From Eunapius fragilis (taxonomy: Eukaryota > Porifera > Demospongiae > Spongillida > Spongillidae), in NCBI GenBank assembly GCA_963681505.1, contig OY811983.1, positions 457,501-521,500 on the forward strand: a stretch of 64,000 nucleotides of DNA, in the 5' to 3' direction. A model generated the notes under the pieces. The model did not search any database, had not been told where the DNA came from, and was given only the letters and a program-made list of their open reading frames with translations. A program made the position numbers and the translations under genes. Shown in pieces: positions 36,513 through 47,075 of the stretch; position 1 is the stretch's first letter, and each line of letters opens with the position of its first letter.

Positions 36513-39004
36513 TTATTTTGCTACTTGACTCAAGAATGTGGTTGTGCAGTCCATGGGCCTTGTGTAGATGAGATACAGACGTGAATATATCTCTCCAAAG
36601 TTTGCCCTAGCCAAAGGATCATGTACCCAACACCTCTGCATGATGTCATACACCTCTTGGGGGCAGAGGTCAGGTCTGGAGAGAAGCTTCCTATCAGGGC
36701 CTCTGATGGCATCAGCAATCACCTCTTCATCTGTCATCTCCTCATAAGGGTCCACTTTGCCCAGGGTGTAGATCTCCCACATGGCCACACCAAATGCCCA
36801 ACTGTCTGACTTCACAGAGAACTTCCCATACAAGGTTTCGCAGGCCATCCATCGGATTGGTAGGATCAAGGTACCCTGGACACGATAGTAAGCTGACTCG
36901 TACAGACTCCTGCTCATCCCAAAGTCAGATATCTTCACCACAAAGTCTCTTCCAACCAGACAGTTCCTGGTGGCTAGATCGCGGTGCACAAATCGACGAG
37001 AGCTTAGGTAGTGCATTCCACTGGCAATCTGGACCCCCATGTATAGGAGGATGATGGGGGTGACCTCATTCTCCTTCAGACCACCGATGGTGTCTGGCAT
37101 CACTTTCTGTTTCTGTAAGAACTGGTTCAGGTCTCCATTCTCCATGTACTCCATCATGATGAAGGACTCTCCCTCTGTACACACACCAAGGAGTCTTACC
37201 ACATTATCATGCTTCAGTCGAGACATGAACTTCACTTCTTTGTCAAATGCTTCCACCAGACCATTTTCTGCTTCTTTCTTTAATTTCTTGATAGCAACTA
37301 ATGCACTCCCATTTGAATCAACACTGGCTTCACATAACTGCAGGCTAAGACCAACAGTTCTACACAGAATGACCTCCCCAAACTGGCCCATTCCTAAATC
37401 ACGAATCTCACTGATGTTCTTCCAAGTAACACTGAGGCATTCATGTCCTCTTTCAGGCTGCTTAGGGATTTCGTATATTGCTGTGTAAGGAAAGCACACC
37501 TCCTCTAAGGGCCTATTCTCAGACAGTAGCAAAGATGGATCAATAGTTTCCAAGTAATAATCACTTTCTTTGCTGAAAAAGTTTTCTACTTCATAGTAAT
37601 GCTGAGGGTCTGCATCAAATATGTTATGTTTACCCCTAGTGTCAGGCAGCACATATGAAGGCATATCATATGTGTAATCCATTTCTGTTCTTTTGCAAAG
37701 TGTTGTGCTTTGAGTCTCATAGGGCTGTGGCACTGTTGGCAGACTATCTGTACAGTGTGTAGACTGGCTGTCTGGTGTCTGAACTGAAAATTATGTAGTG
37801 TGTATAAATGAAATTATTTGCCTGCAAACTTACTATTCATTTGGCTTGATGACTCATATACTCCATTGTCATAAAGTGGTTCAGTGATCACTGTGTTTGT
37901 ACCATGCTTCTTAAATAAAGCAGTGACCAATATTATGAGCAAAGTGATTAGTATAACAAGACCAATTGCTCCTCCAATGGCTAGAGCAATAAGAGGAGAT
38001 GCTTCATTTGGTGCAGAGGGTAGAATGTGATGAGCTGCATGGAGATGTGTGTTAGGTAGCCATAAGACCACTATGTGTGTTAGGTAACCATAAGACCCAC
38101 TATGTATGTTAGGTAGCCATAAGACCACTATGCCTCTCATAATGTCAGTAATGCTTACCCTCTACTGTCAAAGTGATATCTCCTGATTGGTCAGTTCCAA
38201 ACAGTCTGCAAGTGTACACACCACTGTCTGATGAGGTCAGTTGGGAGATGGTCAACACAGATACTCTGCTGGAGGTGTAATTAGCTCCCCCATACTGAGC
38301 TAGCTTGGTCCCATTCCGGTACACAATGCTGTACTTGGACTGGGCTGTGTCCACCCTCTGTCCCCCCCTAAACCACCAGAGGTCTCCATCAGGATGGATG
38401 TACTGGGACATCTCACAACTCAGCTCCACTTGGGATGTTGTGTTGGCATTGACAGTGATGTCAGTGGGCCCCAACACCTCCACCTTCACTGTGGGGATGG
38501 GGAAGAGATGGAGGAGGGTACACTGTCACATACTGCCCCCTCACATATCACACCACAACAGCTCACCTAAGAGGATCAGTTGGATGGTGGCTGAGTAGGA
38601 CTCTGACCCATTGGGTGGTGATGGTTGTACCACACAGGTATAGTTACCAGCATCAGTGTAGTTTAATCTTAGCAAGAGGAGATAAGTCCTTTCAAGAATA
38701 TATTTATTAGTGTCATTTCTGATTTCACTGTACATGTACATGTACCAGGTCAAATTTGAGTGGTTGTTTGGTACAGTGCAATTCAGTGCCTTCGACGGTA
38801 GAAATACGCTGTCTCCAAGGACCACAGTGGCGTTAGTGTTGATCTCTGTACCGGGTAAGAACAATTACATCTGGTCGTCTCGAGAGTGTCACCATGACAT
38901 GCAGTCAGTAATCAATGTGTTAGCTTACCGCTTACTGTTGCATCTGAAGCCAACGTCAGTATGATGAAAGACGCTACCCACGATAAACGGCGTGTACAAT
39001 CCAT
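36513..39004 (-). CDS. RTK-E: two-Ig receptor tyrosine kinase, TM and kinase on separate exons
   Basis: Exons: 38929-39004 (signal peptide, MDCTRRLSWVASFIILTLAS), 38567-38845 (Ig1), 38159-38488 (Ig2), 37834-38034 (TM) and 36513-37783 (tail and kinase). TM: LIALAIGGAIGLVILITLLI. The tail tyrosine block is diverged (DYYLETIDPSLL, YTAIYEIP). Kinase: LGMGQFGEV, VAIKKLKKEAENGLVEAF, then a C-lobe almost identical to RTK-B/-C/-D, ending RLYLIYTRPMD. The N-lobe upstream of AENGLVEAF is clearly different at DNA level, so the sequence identity starts abruptly near 37260. It alone in the group has an intron between TM and kinase (37784-37833, 50 bp). Ig1 is the most divergent of the four and N-glycosylation rich. 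A 28-bp repeat occurs three times in the Ig2-TM intron (38046-38135). Confidence 0.92.
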
Positions 39005-39354
39005 AGCAAAGACTCGGAACCAATGTGTGAATTCTAAACTGAAATGAGTTATATAAGCGAGTCGCATTATTTTATTTGTTATATTGTGTACATAGCCACG
39101 TGATCACAAAGCTCCGCACATTCGGACCTAATTGTTTGGTACACAACACTGAATGCAGATGAATTCAGAATGATGTTGCACTGGTTAGAATGAAAATCGT
39201 CTCTTGCGCATGCGTATCAGCGTTGCGATATCAGAGATAATATAATTATCCCTGGCGATATCTATACATGTGCATATGTATGTCAATAGTTCCGTTGAAC
39301 TCTCTGGTCATCCCTATTATAATAATATATTTCGCAACCGAATACGCCCGGTGT
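39005..39354. other. RTK-E upstream region
   Basis: 350 bp of AT-rich DNA with the presumed RTK-E promoter; no other feature recognised. Confidence 0.35.
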
Positions 39355-39460
39355 CATAGCGGATTTTGTCCCCCCCAAAAAGTGTCCCCCCGGACACAAT
39401 CCGCTAGCGGATTCTGTCCCTCCTCCGCAGAATGTGTCCCCCCCCCCCCCCCCCCCCCCC
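39355..39460. repeat. GC-rich repeat, CTAGCGGATT family, copy 1
   Basis: Contains agcggattttgtcccccc, a central ccgctagcgg palindrome and cctccgcagaatgtgtccc, ending in a C23 run (39438-39460). Homologous in reverse orientation to 41470-41600. Confidence 0.75.
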
Positions 39461-39473
39461 TCCAACAATAAAT

Positions 39474-39957
39474 CCATTGCGTTTGATTAGCGAGCGTGTA
39501 AGCATGCAGCTTCGTATGGTGAAATGGTCGTCAAACGCTCGGATACATATAAATTATATACAAGAAAAGCTGGAAATGGTTCAATCAAACAATAAATCAG
39601 TATCTCAGTCACACACACAGGAAGAGTAGTGAGGCCAGGGGTAACAGAGCCGTAGTGAGGCCAAGTAACAGAGCCATAGCGAGGCCAGGGGTAACAGAGC
39701 CATAGTGAGGCCTGGGGTAACAGAGACATAGTGAGGTCAGGGGTAACAGAGCCATCGTGAGGCCATGCAGGGGCAACAGAGCCATAGTGAGGCCAGGGGT
39801 ACGCCCCCCCCCCCCCCCCCCCCCCCCCCAACATTGCGTTTGATTAGCGAGTGTAGGCATGCAGCTTCGTATGGTGAAATGGTCGCCAAACGCTCAGATA
39901 CATATTAATTTTACAAGAAAAGCTGGAAATTGTTCAATCCAACAATAAATCAGGAAG
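39474..39957. repeat. Duplicated 125-bp segment flanking a 26-bp minisatellite
   Basis: 39474-39600 and 39832-39957 are direct copies (both ttgcgtttgattagcgag... to ...aacaataaatcag). Each is preceded by a poly-C run (39438-39460; 39804-39829). Between them, 39622-39800 is about seven units of a 26-bp repeat (gtgaggccaggggtaacagag core). Confidence 0.9.
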
Positions 39958-40056
39958 AGCAACACCATTTGTCCTCATGCAGTGTTGGGAAGTGTGCACC
40001 AACACATTTGATAAGGAACCATTTGTGACAGGTGTCACATTGCACCAAGTCTATAC

Positions 40057-40600
40057 CAAACCATTAGTTTGAGGATGGTGTATGCTGTTGATTATCCTGT
40101 GTTCAGTTCCCGTTAATTGAAACAGTACTGCATTGACTCTGTTCACAAATTCACGTCCTTGATCTGATATGGTGACATTGGTGAACCATGCCTGTAAAGA
40201 AGTTACATGTTATAATATGCTTATATGCTTATAGCATTATTTGTAAACTGAATTAATAATTCATATACATTTGCCTGCATATAATCTTATACAGAAACTC
40301 ATGCAGCAACTATTCTTGCAGTATTGTCAGCTATAGGCTCAGCCTCAGGCCACTTAGAAAAGTAATCAACTAAGGTGATGATGTAACAATTGCCTCGTTC
40401 AGTTTTTGGGAGAGGACCAATCAGGTCTATTCCAACCTAAATTGATACATGCATGCATTAACTTAAGGTAGTCTTGATTGCAACTAACTTGATGCCAAAC
40501 ACTAGGTTGTATAGGTATATGGGATGTAGAGGGGCTACGGTCTTCATAAACTTTGCATCATTGGCGCTTTGGCAAACATCGCACGTACATGTATACATCT
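40057..40600 (-). pseudogene. Ty3/gypsy-type integrase relic apparently interrupted by introns
   Basis: Three segments on the minus strand resemble an LTR-retrotransposon integrase in the right order. 40489-about 40600 has a CDVCQ zinc-finger remnant and a PSVWHQ piece; 40311-40436 has VGIDLIGPLPKTERGNCY and LVDYFSKWPEAEP with the first catalytic Asp; 40057-40191 has TISDQGREFVN with the second Asp, LTGTEHRI and HHPQTNGL. They are separated by about 52 and 119 bp that carry plausible GT..AG ends and preserve phase. The first segment has a 2-bp insertion that shifts its frame. No reverse transcriptase, gag or LTRs were seen nearby. It is best read as a broken copy; a host-domesticated integrase gene that later decayed is an alternative. 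Confidence 0.65.
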
Positions 40601-41469
40601 TTCATCTGCGTCTTCCAGAAGAATCTCGATGAAACCTCAATTTTCTCTTGTTTTATCCCTTCCCAGGTGTCCACGTATATATAAAAAGCGCTATTATGAT
40701 TATTGGATCGATCCTAGCTTGAGTCGATCAGTGTTAATCCTCGAACACTTTTCGGGCGCTTGGTTAATGACGTGTTGGTGATCTACCAACCGTTTACACG
40801 CGTGCATTGTATAAAATCAGCTTGCGTAGAGACCAAGACTAATGCATAAGCTGTAAATAGTTGGTTTCGATCATGAAATACTAATTCGATAACCGAGCCC
40901 CCATGCGTACGTATACGTGCACTGCAGTCATACTCACTTTCTTTGGACGAATGGCATGAATGAAGGATTCGTTCTATTTCTTCTACGCCTCTAGGAACTT
41001 GAAGATATTCAATTTTCCCTCTTTCTTAATTTATTTCCTTTTTGCAGTACAGTATATACGCCGCTATCGACCGCATAGTCCACACACTTGAGCTCGCTTT
41101 AGGTCCTTGTGTTGCCATGCAGAGGGGTAACTAAGTACCATACTCCAGAAAGCTGAAAATGGCATCGTACTCTTCTTCATTCATAATGCTGCAGCTGACT
41201 ACTGAAAGCTAATAGCGAATTATAGCAGCTGCAAAGCGCACCACGTGCAACTTAGAAGGGCGGAGGGGACAATATTCAGGGCCGCAGCCAGGACGTCTGG
41301 CGGGGAGGTAGAATGATAGCACTACGGGACTGAAGGGGCGAAGGGGGAGAGGGAGGAGGTGTGTGTGCTAAACTGGCTCGATGCAAAAAGCGGGCGGGGC
41401 TTATAGGACCTGACATCAACAAAAAACCCCGGGACGGCCAAGCATCGGTTGGAGGCCGCCCGGGGAGGG

Positions 41470-41600
41470 GGGGGGGACAGTATCTGCGGAAGGGGGACAA
41501 TATCTGCTAGCGGATTATGTCCGTGGGGGACAATTTCCGCTAGCAGATTATGTCCGGGGGGACAAAATCTGCGGGGGGACAGAATCTGCTCCGACACCGG
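41470..41600. repeat. GC-rich repeat, CTAGCGGATT family, copy 2 (inverted)
   Basis: ggacagtatctgcggaaggg followed by ctagcggattatgtcc, ctagcagattatgtccgggg and gacagaatctgctcc. The reverse complement aligns with 39355-39440. The two copies bracket the integrase relic in inverted orientation, 2.0 kb apart. Confidence 0.75.
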
Positions 41601-41655
41601 CGCACACCATATAATTGATTTTGGTGCTGCGCTAAGTTTGTCAATTCATCATGTT

Positions 41656-41938
41656 CAGCGGCGTAGGAAGGAGTTTAAAAGTGGGGGGGCAAAGTTCGAT
41701 GGTCATCATGGCGGGAGAGTGGTGCCCCTCCCCCAGCCAGCTAGGGGAGTACTGTAAGCTTCCGCATTGGGGTCTGGGGCTGTGCCTCAGAAGCCAACGC
41801 TATTTGCATCTAACGACGTTACAAAACTACACTAGAATAAGTGCAATTCATTACAAATTACGCATTTATCTGTAGTATCGCTGGTGTAAAAGTGGGGGGG
41901 CAGTTGCCCCCCCTGCCCCCCCTTTTCCTACGCCACTG
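41656..41938. mobile_element. Non-autonomous hAT-like DNA transposon
   Basis: 283 bp beginning CAGCGGCGTAGGAAGGAG and ending CTTTTCCTACGCCACTG, i.e. imperfect inverted repeats of the CAGTGGCGTAGGA type common in hAT-like MITEs. Flanked by atgtt on both sides (41651-41655 and 41939-41943), a candidate target-site duplication. The interior has no coding capacity. The five-base duplication is shorter than the usual eight for hAT, so the superfamily is uncertain. Confidence 0.75.
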
Positions 41939-41943
41939 ATGTT

Positions 41944-42960
41944 CGATTTACCCGCATCACCCGCATGATCGATGAGTGGTCGAAATCGGTACTCATGTCA
42001 AAGGAGTCCTGTAGCTATTAATTTGACTTCAATGCTTAATGCTTATGGGGCAAACTACACTTTTCCCGCTCGATTCGCGCCAATGATGGTGTTAGCTTAA
42101 AACATCGGCACGAATGGAGGGTCGAAAAAGACTTACCAGAATATCGCACAGTAAATCACAACCAACACTATTTGTCATAATGCTACTATTTGTTCAGAAC
42201 TATTACACAATATACATATACATGTCTTGGAATGATATATGGATGCACGAACTACAATAACAGCATATGGATTACATCACAGCCCCGGTATGGGAGTTTA
42301 GGGAGGTATGTATTTCCAGTAAGGCTTTAGCAATTTGTTTGAACAAGGTGAAGTCCATTCTGCTATGAACCTTAGGTACAAGCTAACATTTGTGGCAGGA
42401 GTGTTGGTGAGAAGCCAGGTGGGAGAAGGGATTTCTGCCCCTGTGCTCCCCTGTAAGTGGATGACTCAGCTCTAAACACTTATGGTCATTGGTCTTGTGC
42501 TGCCTGGTCCCTGCCTACACTGTTGCTGCCCCTCAGCTTGCTGCTGAGGATGGTAGGGGTTAAAGCGGAGGTCATAGTGATGTCAAAGAAAGAATGCTTC
42601 TCTATCTTCTAATTGACAGCAAGGACATTCGCTGGCACAGTGTGACTTAGCTGGTCTGGTGTAAGACCACCACCTGCTTCCACCTCATTCCAAAGTGCTA
42701 CAGCTTAGGCTAACAAAAAAATCAGCAAAGTATGAATGTGCATGTGATATACTGCAAAACATTTGGAAGGGGGGGGGGGGGGGGGGGGGCTAAGCCTATA
42801 GCCTTGCTTACAAGGGATGTATTCATTTATCAGTATCTATCATTATACAGTTGTTTGTTCACAATATTTTTGTTCACTAATCATACATTCACTATACAAA
42901 GATAAACAAAGTTATACAAACAGTCATACAGTGATGTTTACAATTCAAACTTGCTTTCAA
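41944..42960. other. Intergenic region 3' of RTK-F
   Basis: About 1 kb without a supported gene. Includes a G21 run (42769-42789). The stretch 42260-42720 has codon-like composition on the minus strand but is full of stops; possibly an old transposon remnant, not assignable. Confidence 0.35.
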
Positions 42961-45900
42961 TCAGGTTACTTGGCAGTCCAACAAAGCTTGATGAGCCTCT
43001 TCAAATGTTGGTCTTTTAGCAGGATCATGTGCCCAGCACCAAACCATAATCCTGTATACTTCAGACGGGCATATTTCAGGCATAGCCAGTAATGTCCTGG
43101 CTTCTCCAAGGGTGGCGTCTTCAATGAGGCATTCATCCTCCATTTCAGCATAGGGCAGGGTCTGTGCAAGAGTGTATATCTCCCACATCACTACACCGAA
43201 TGACCACACGTCACTCTTCTCAGAAAACCGACCATAAAAGCTTTCTGTTGGCATCCAACGAATTGGGAGCCTTGGCTGTCCTCGTATGCAACAATATGCT
43301 GACTCATACAGATTTGCTGTCATACCAAAGTCTGAAATCTTCACCGCATAGTCTTTTCCCACCAGACAGTTCCTAGTGGCCAGATCACGGTGCACAAAGT
43401 GAAAGGAGGCAAGGTATCTCATACCGTTGGCAACCTGTGTGGCCATGTGCAATAGAACTGAAGGTGAAAGGTAACCCTCTAAGTGTTGGGATGATACTTG
43501 ATGCTTTAGGAGTACATTGTTGAGGTCACCATTCTCCATGTACTCCATTACAATGAATGGTGCACTGTTCTCACTACCCTCATGGACTGCCAGTAAGCGC
43601 ACCACATTCTCATTATTCAGACGTGACATGAACTTAATTTCCTTCTTGAAGGCATCAAGAGCATCTGGTTCAGCATGCTCCTTCAACCTCTTTACAGAGA
43701 CTTTAACCCTGTCTCCTTCATCCCCATCACCAATAACTCCAAGGCACTCCAAACTGACCCCCTCCAATTCTGCCAATAGAACCTCTCCAAATTGCCCCTC
43801 CCCCAATAGTTCTATCTCATGAACATTCTCGGGTGAAATGTTGAGCGGCTTTTCAAAATTCCCAGGCAGGTTTGCATAAATGGAGTAAGACAAATGATCT
43901 ATCGGTTCTTGAGCATGCAGGGTGGGATCAGGGTCCAGAGCTGTGCTGTATATATGATCAGGGTCTTCACTACCATCAGGAGGGTCATCATCCATAGTGG
44001 GCACGTCATGGATATTGCTCACACCTGAGCCATACACAGCATTAATGGACCAGGTCATGTTTTGAAGAGCTGCCTCAGTGGTAGTAGCTAGTTTTCCTGG
44101 CTTGGATGGGCCGGTCAAACATCGCTTTCTTACTGATTCCTGTTCTGAGGGAGATGATGGAGAGATTACCTCTGGGATGGTGATCAGATTTCGCGCAGGA
44201 ACAGAGGCCACTACACTACCCATCTGGTATTGGATGTCCACTGGTTTGATCTTTTTGACAGGTATTTTCTTCGTTTGCAAATGCTTTCCCTTGTCAACAT
44301 TTTCATAGCACCCTGCCTCCACTTCTTCTTCATCTTGCTCAAACAGTGGGTTGGCTGTAAAAATAATTCCAGATTCATCAGTTATCTGTGCTAGTTTCCC
44401 AGCTTTGGTAGGTCCAACCAGAACGTTCTTCTGGTAGTCAGAGCCAGGTGTGTCCTGGACATCACTCTGTCTCTCACACCTGGCCTCTTCCTGCCCCTTC
44501 CACGCTGAAATCGTTGGAGATTGTGTTGCTCCAACTACACTATATGTGCTCACTTCTGGGTCTTTGGACTCCACCCCCTCCATTTCATTTTTCCTTACAT
44601 CCTTAAAGGTCTTTGTGGCAATCCAGATGTTCTTGTTCTTGTATTTCTTAAGATACAGGAACACTAGCAACAAAACCACCACTGCCGCTAGGGCAATGAT
44701 TATTATTATCCCAATAACCAGACCTGCTGCTAGTGACCCTGTCTCTGCCCCAAGTGCAGCCAAGGGGGCAGGGCTTGAGGTGGATACAAGGTGGAGGGCG
44801 GAGCTTGAAGGCCATTGGGCAGAGCTTGAAGGCAATTTTGTTGAGCCAACAATTGATGTAGCATTACCTAATGAGAAGTAATAAATGACCAGTCATAATG
44901 ACCAGTCATAATGACCAGTCATAATGACCAGTCATAATGACCAGTCATAATGACCAGTCATAAATGGTTCTACATCCACTGACAATACTGTTTACTAGAA
45001 CACATGCATAGCCATATATCAACCCTCACACCATCCTCCTCACTCCCTCACTCCACAGCTATCTCCCTCACTCTTATTAATCCACACAAGCTCCCCATCC
45101 CCACTTCCACACACTCATATCCATACACATACTCCCACACCGGCCCTGACTACTGTCTACAGATCTCACACATCACACACTGAACTGCAGCTTGATAGTA
45201 GTGTTGGCTGTAGTGTTAGTTTGTAATCTGTATCTCACTACACACACATAGCTCCCTGAATAGGTGGAACTGATATTTTGCAGCTGTAGTATACTTGTCC
45301 TGGTTCCATCCCCAATCCACATCTGGTACTGAACAGAAACTGGTATGGTCCAATTCCAATCAAAGCTTCCCTCATTCACCACAGTACAGGAAAGGTTGTA
45401 GCTAGTTAGTGGGCTCAGTACTCCAAGAGTTACCACATTTGGGCGGGGGAGGAGTGATATGTTCCTCCCTGTAGGGGATGACACTGTGGAGGGAAGGGGT
45501 GTGGTCACTACTGTCAACCCTCCAATCAGAGGAGTGGTGGTTACCTGCAGTGTTAAAGAGCTGTATCTCACTAAGGAGGAGTGTCCTCACCAGTATGGAG
45601 GAGGGGAAGGAGAAGCGAATATGTAAGCTCTTGTACAGATTTATTCTTGATGTGATGAGAAGGGAGATATTACGTAATCCTGAATCATTCTGGCTGAGGT
45701 ACTGGTTTCTTGCTATAGTGAAATTCAATGGGTTTGTTGTATTCCCAAATAACCCATCTATCTCTGGTAGGCCAATTCCAATTGAAGGTTGGTTAGTGAA
45801 AGAAAGAGTAACTCCAGTTACATTGGTTTGTGACAAAAATGTGAATATCATATTAAAAGATTGATTCCACTCAAAAGCCTTGGAATTGTTATAACCCATG

Positions 45901-46156
45901 ACTGGCCCCTGGTCTCCATCAAACAAGAGGTAAGTACCATTGCATACAAGCACTGTTGCGTTCAGGGTGCAATTCCTGCTTAGAGTTGAGTTTTTGACGT
46001 TTGCTGGAGGAGGTGTGAGTTGTGTGGAGCTGATGTACACTTTGGTAAGAGGCACAGAAGTATTAAGGTGACACAGTGATGGTAGCCATACTTACCTTGG
46101 CCCACTGCAAGTGCTGACAGGGTTAACACAACACAATACTGAATAAGGGCCATCAT
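42961..46156 (-). CDS. RTK-F: receptor tyrosine kinase with unusual N-terminal domain plus Ig
   Basis: Exons: 46096-46156 (signal peptide, MALIQYCVVLTLSALAVGQ), 45545-46039 (N-terminal domain of about 165 residues, rich in N-glycosylation sites, ending LLLSEIQLFNTA), 45181-45483 (Ig-like, YNLSC...YVCVVRY) and 42961-44867 (TM, long tail, kinase). Introns 61 bp and longer, phase 1. TM: IIIIIALAAVVVLLLVFLYL. The tail carries a duplicated GP(T/S)K(A/P)GKLA motif and the tyrosine block IYSTALDP...YSIYANLP. Kinase: LGEGQFGEV, Lys in VSVKRL, YMENGDLNNVL, HRDLATRN, DFGMTANLYESAYCC, LPIRWM. The activation loop has Cys where the other copies have the second of two adjacent tyrosines. The N-terminal domain is not one I can name; the LSEIQLFN ending is weakly reminiscent of discoidin-type folds. 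Confidence 0.9.
44882..44965. repeat. 13-bp tandem repeat, RTK-F intron
   Basis: Six to seven copies of a 13-bp unit (aatgaccagtcat) in the intron between the Ig-like and TM exons, starting 14 bases from the acceptor. Confidence 0.94.
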
Positions 46157-47075
46157 CTATAGCAGAGAACCTTGTATTATGTTAAGTTGCCAAATACTTT
46201 TGGTTAATTCTATAAAAATTGGTACATGTTCATTCTTACAAGGCTGAACAATGCATTGAACAGGATGAATGACCCCATGACAATGTAAGCTCCACACAGT
46301 GCTTCATAAAGCTGCCAAAACCAATTCTTCCCTAAACATATCTAACATATGGGCCTACACACCCTACCCATGATGCCCTGACACCCTACCCATGATGCCC
46401 TGACACCCTGGTGCTCTGGGCGACTTGGCTCACAGGTAGGTGGGAAGAAACCTTATAGATTTTGATTGGGTTAGCTGACAGAGACACCTGTGCAAACTGG
46501 CCACTCTACGATGGTGTTTATTTTACCATATTCAGCCGACGTGTAACAGATGTTCCAGTGTTGAGACAGCATAGACAAACCATCACTAATCCATTTATGG
46601 ACCATTATCGCCAAGGGTATTGTGGCTACGGTAGCAAGGATGTGTTTATCCTCGCACAACATCTGTGATAACTGGCACAAACGAACAGATCGCTTGATGC
46701 TTTCATGCCCCGCAACTCGTGCAGGCAGTGCCGCGGGTGTATAATTTACGTACTAACAAGTCAAATGCGATCGCTTTTCAATGCGCGTAAAAGCCGAACA
46801 CCGAAACATAATTGATCACTCCCTGGATTGTATCTATATGTAAGAACTCACGCCTTCTTTAAAGTACTGTGCTCACAACTTGACTAGGCTAGACTTGTCA
46901 GCAACCAGCGCTAGAGCCTCAACTCCGGAAGATAAGAAATAAGATATTAAATGGTTAAAACTTTTTACTATGTACACAACCAACAATAACATAATACATA
47001 ATAATAGAACACTCATAACACGCATATAGCGTGCACATGTTAGCCCGGTCGTTTTACACATGGAGCTTCGGCCAT
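46157..47075. other. Intergenic region RTK-F 5' / RTK-G 3'
   Basis: 919 bp with the presumed RTK-F promoter. A 22-bp repeat (tgccctgacaccctacccatga) occurs two and a half times at 46350-46410. Short open frames here show no homology I recognise. Confidence 0.4.

Noticed and set aside
39283-39860. Gly-rich minus-strand frames over the poly-C tracts
   Set aside because: Caused by the homopolymers and the 26-bp minisatellite.
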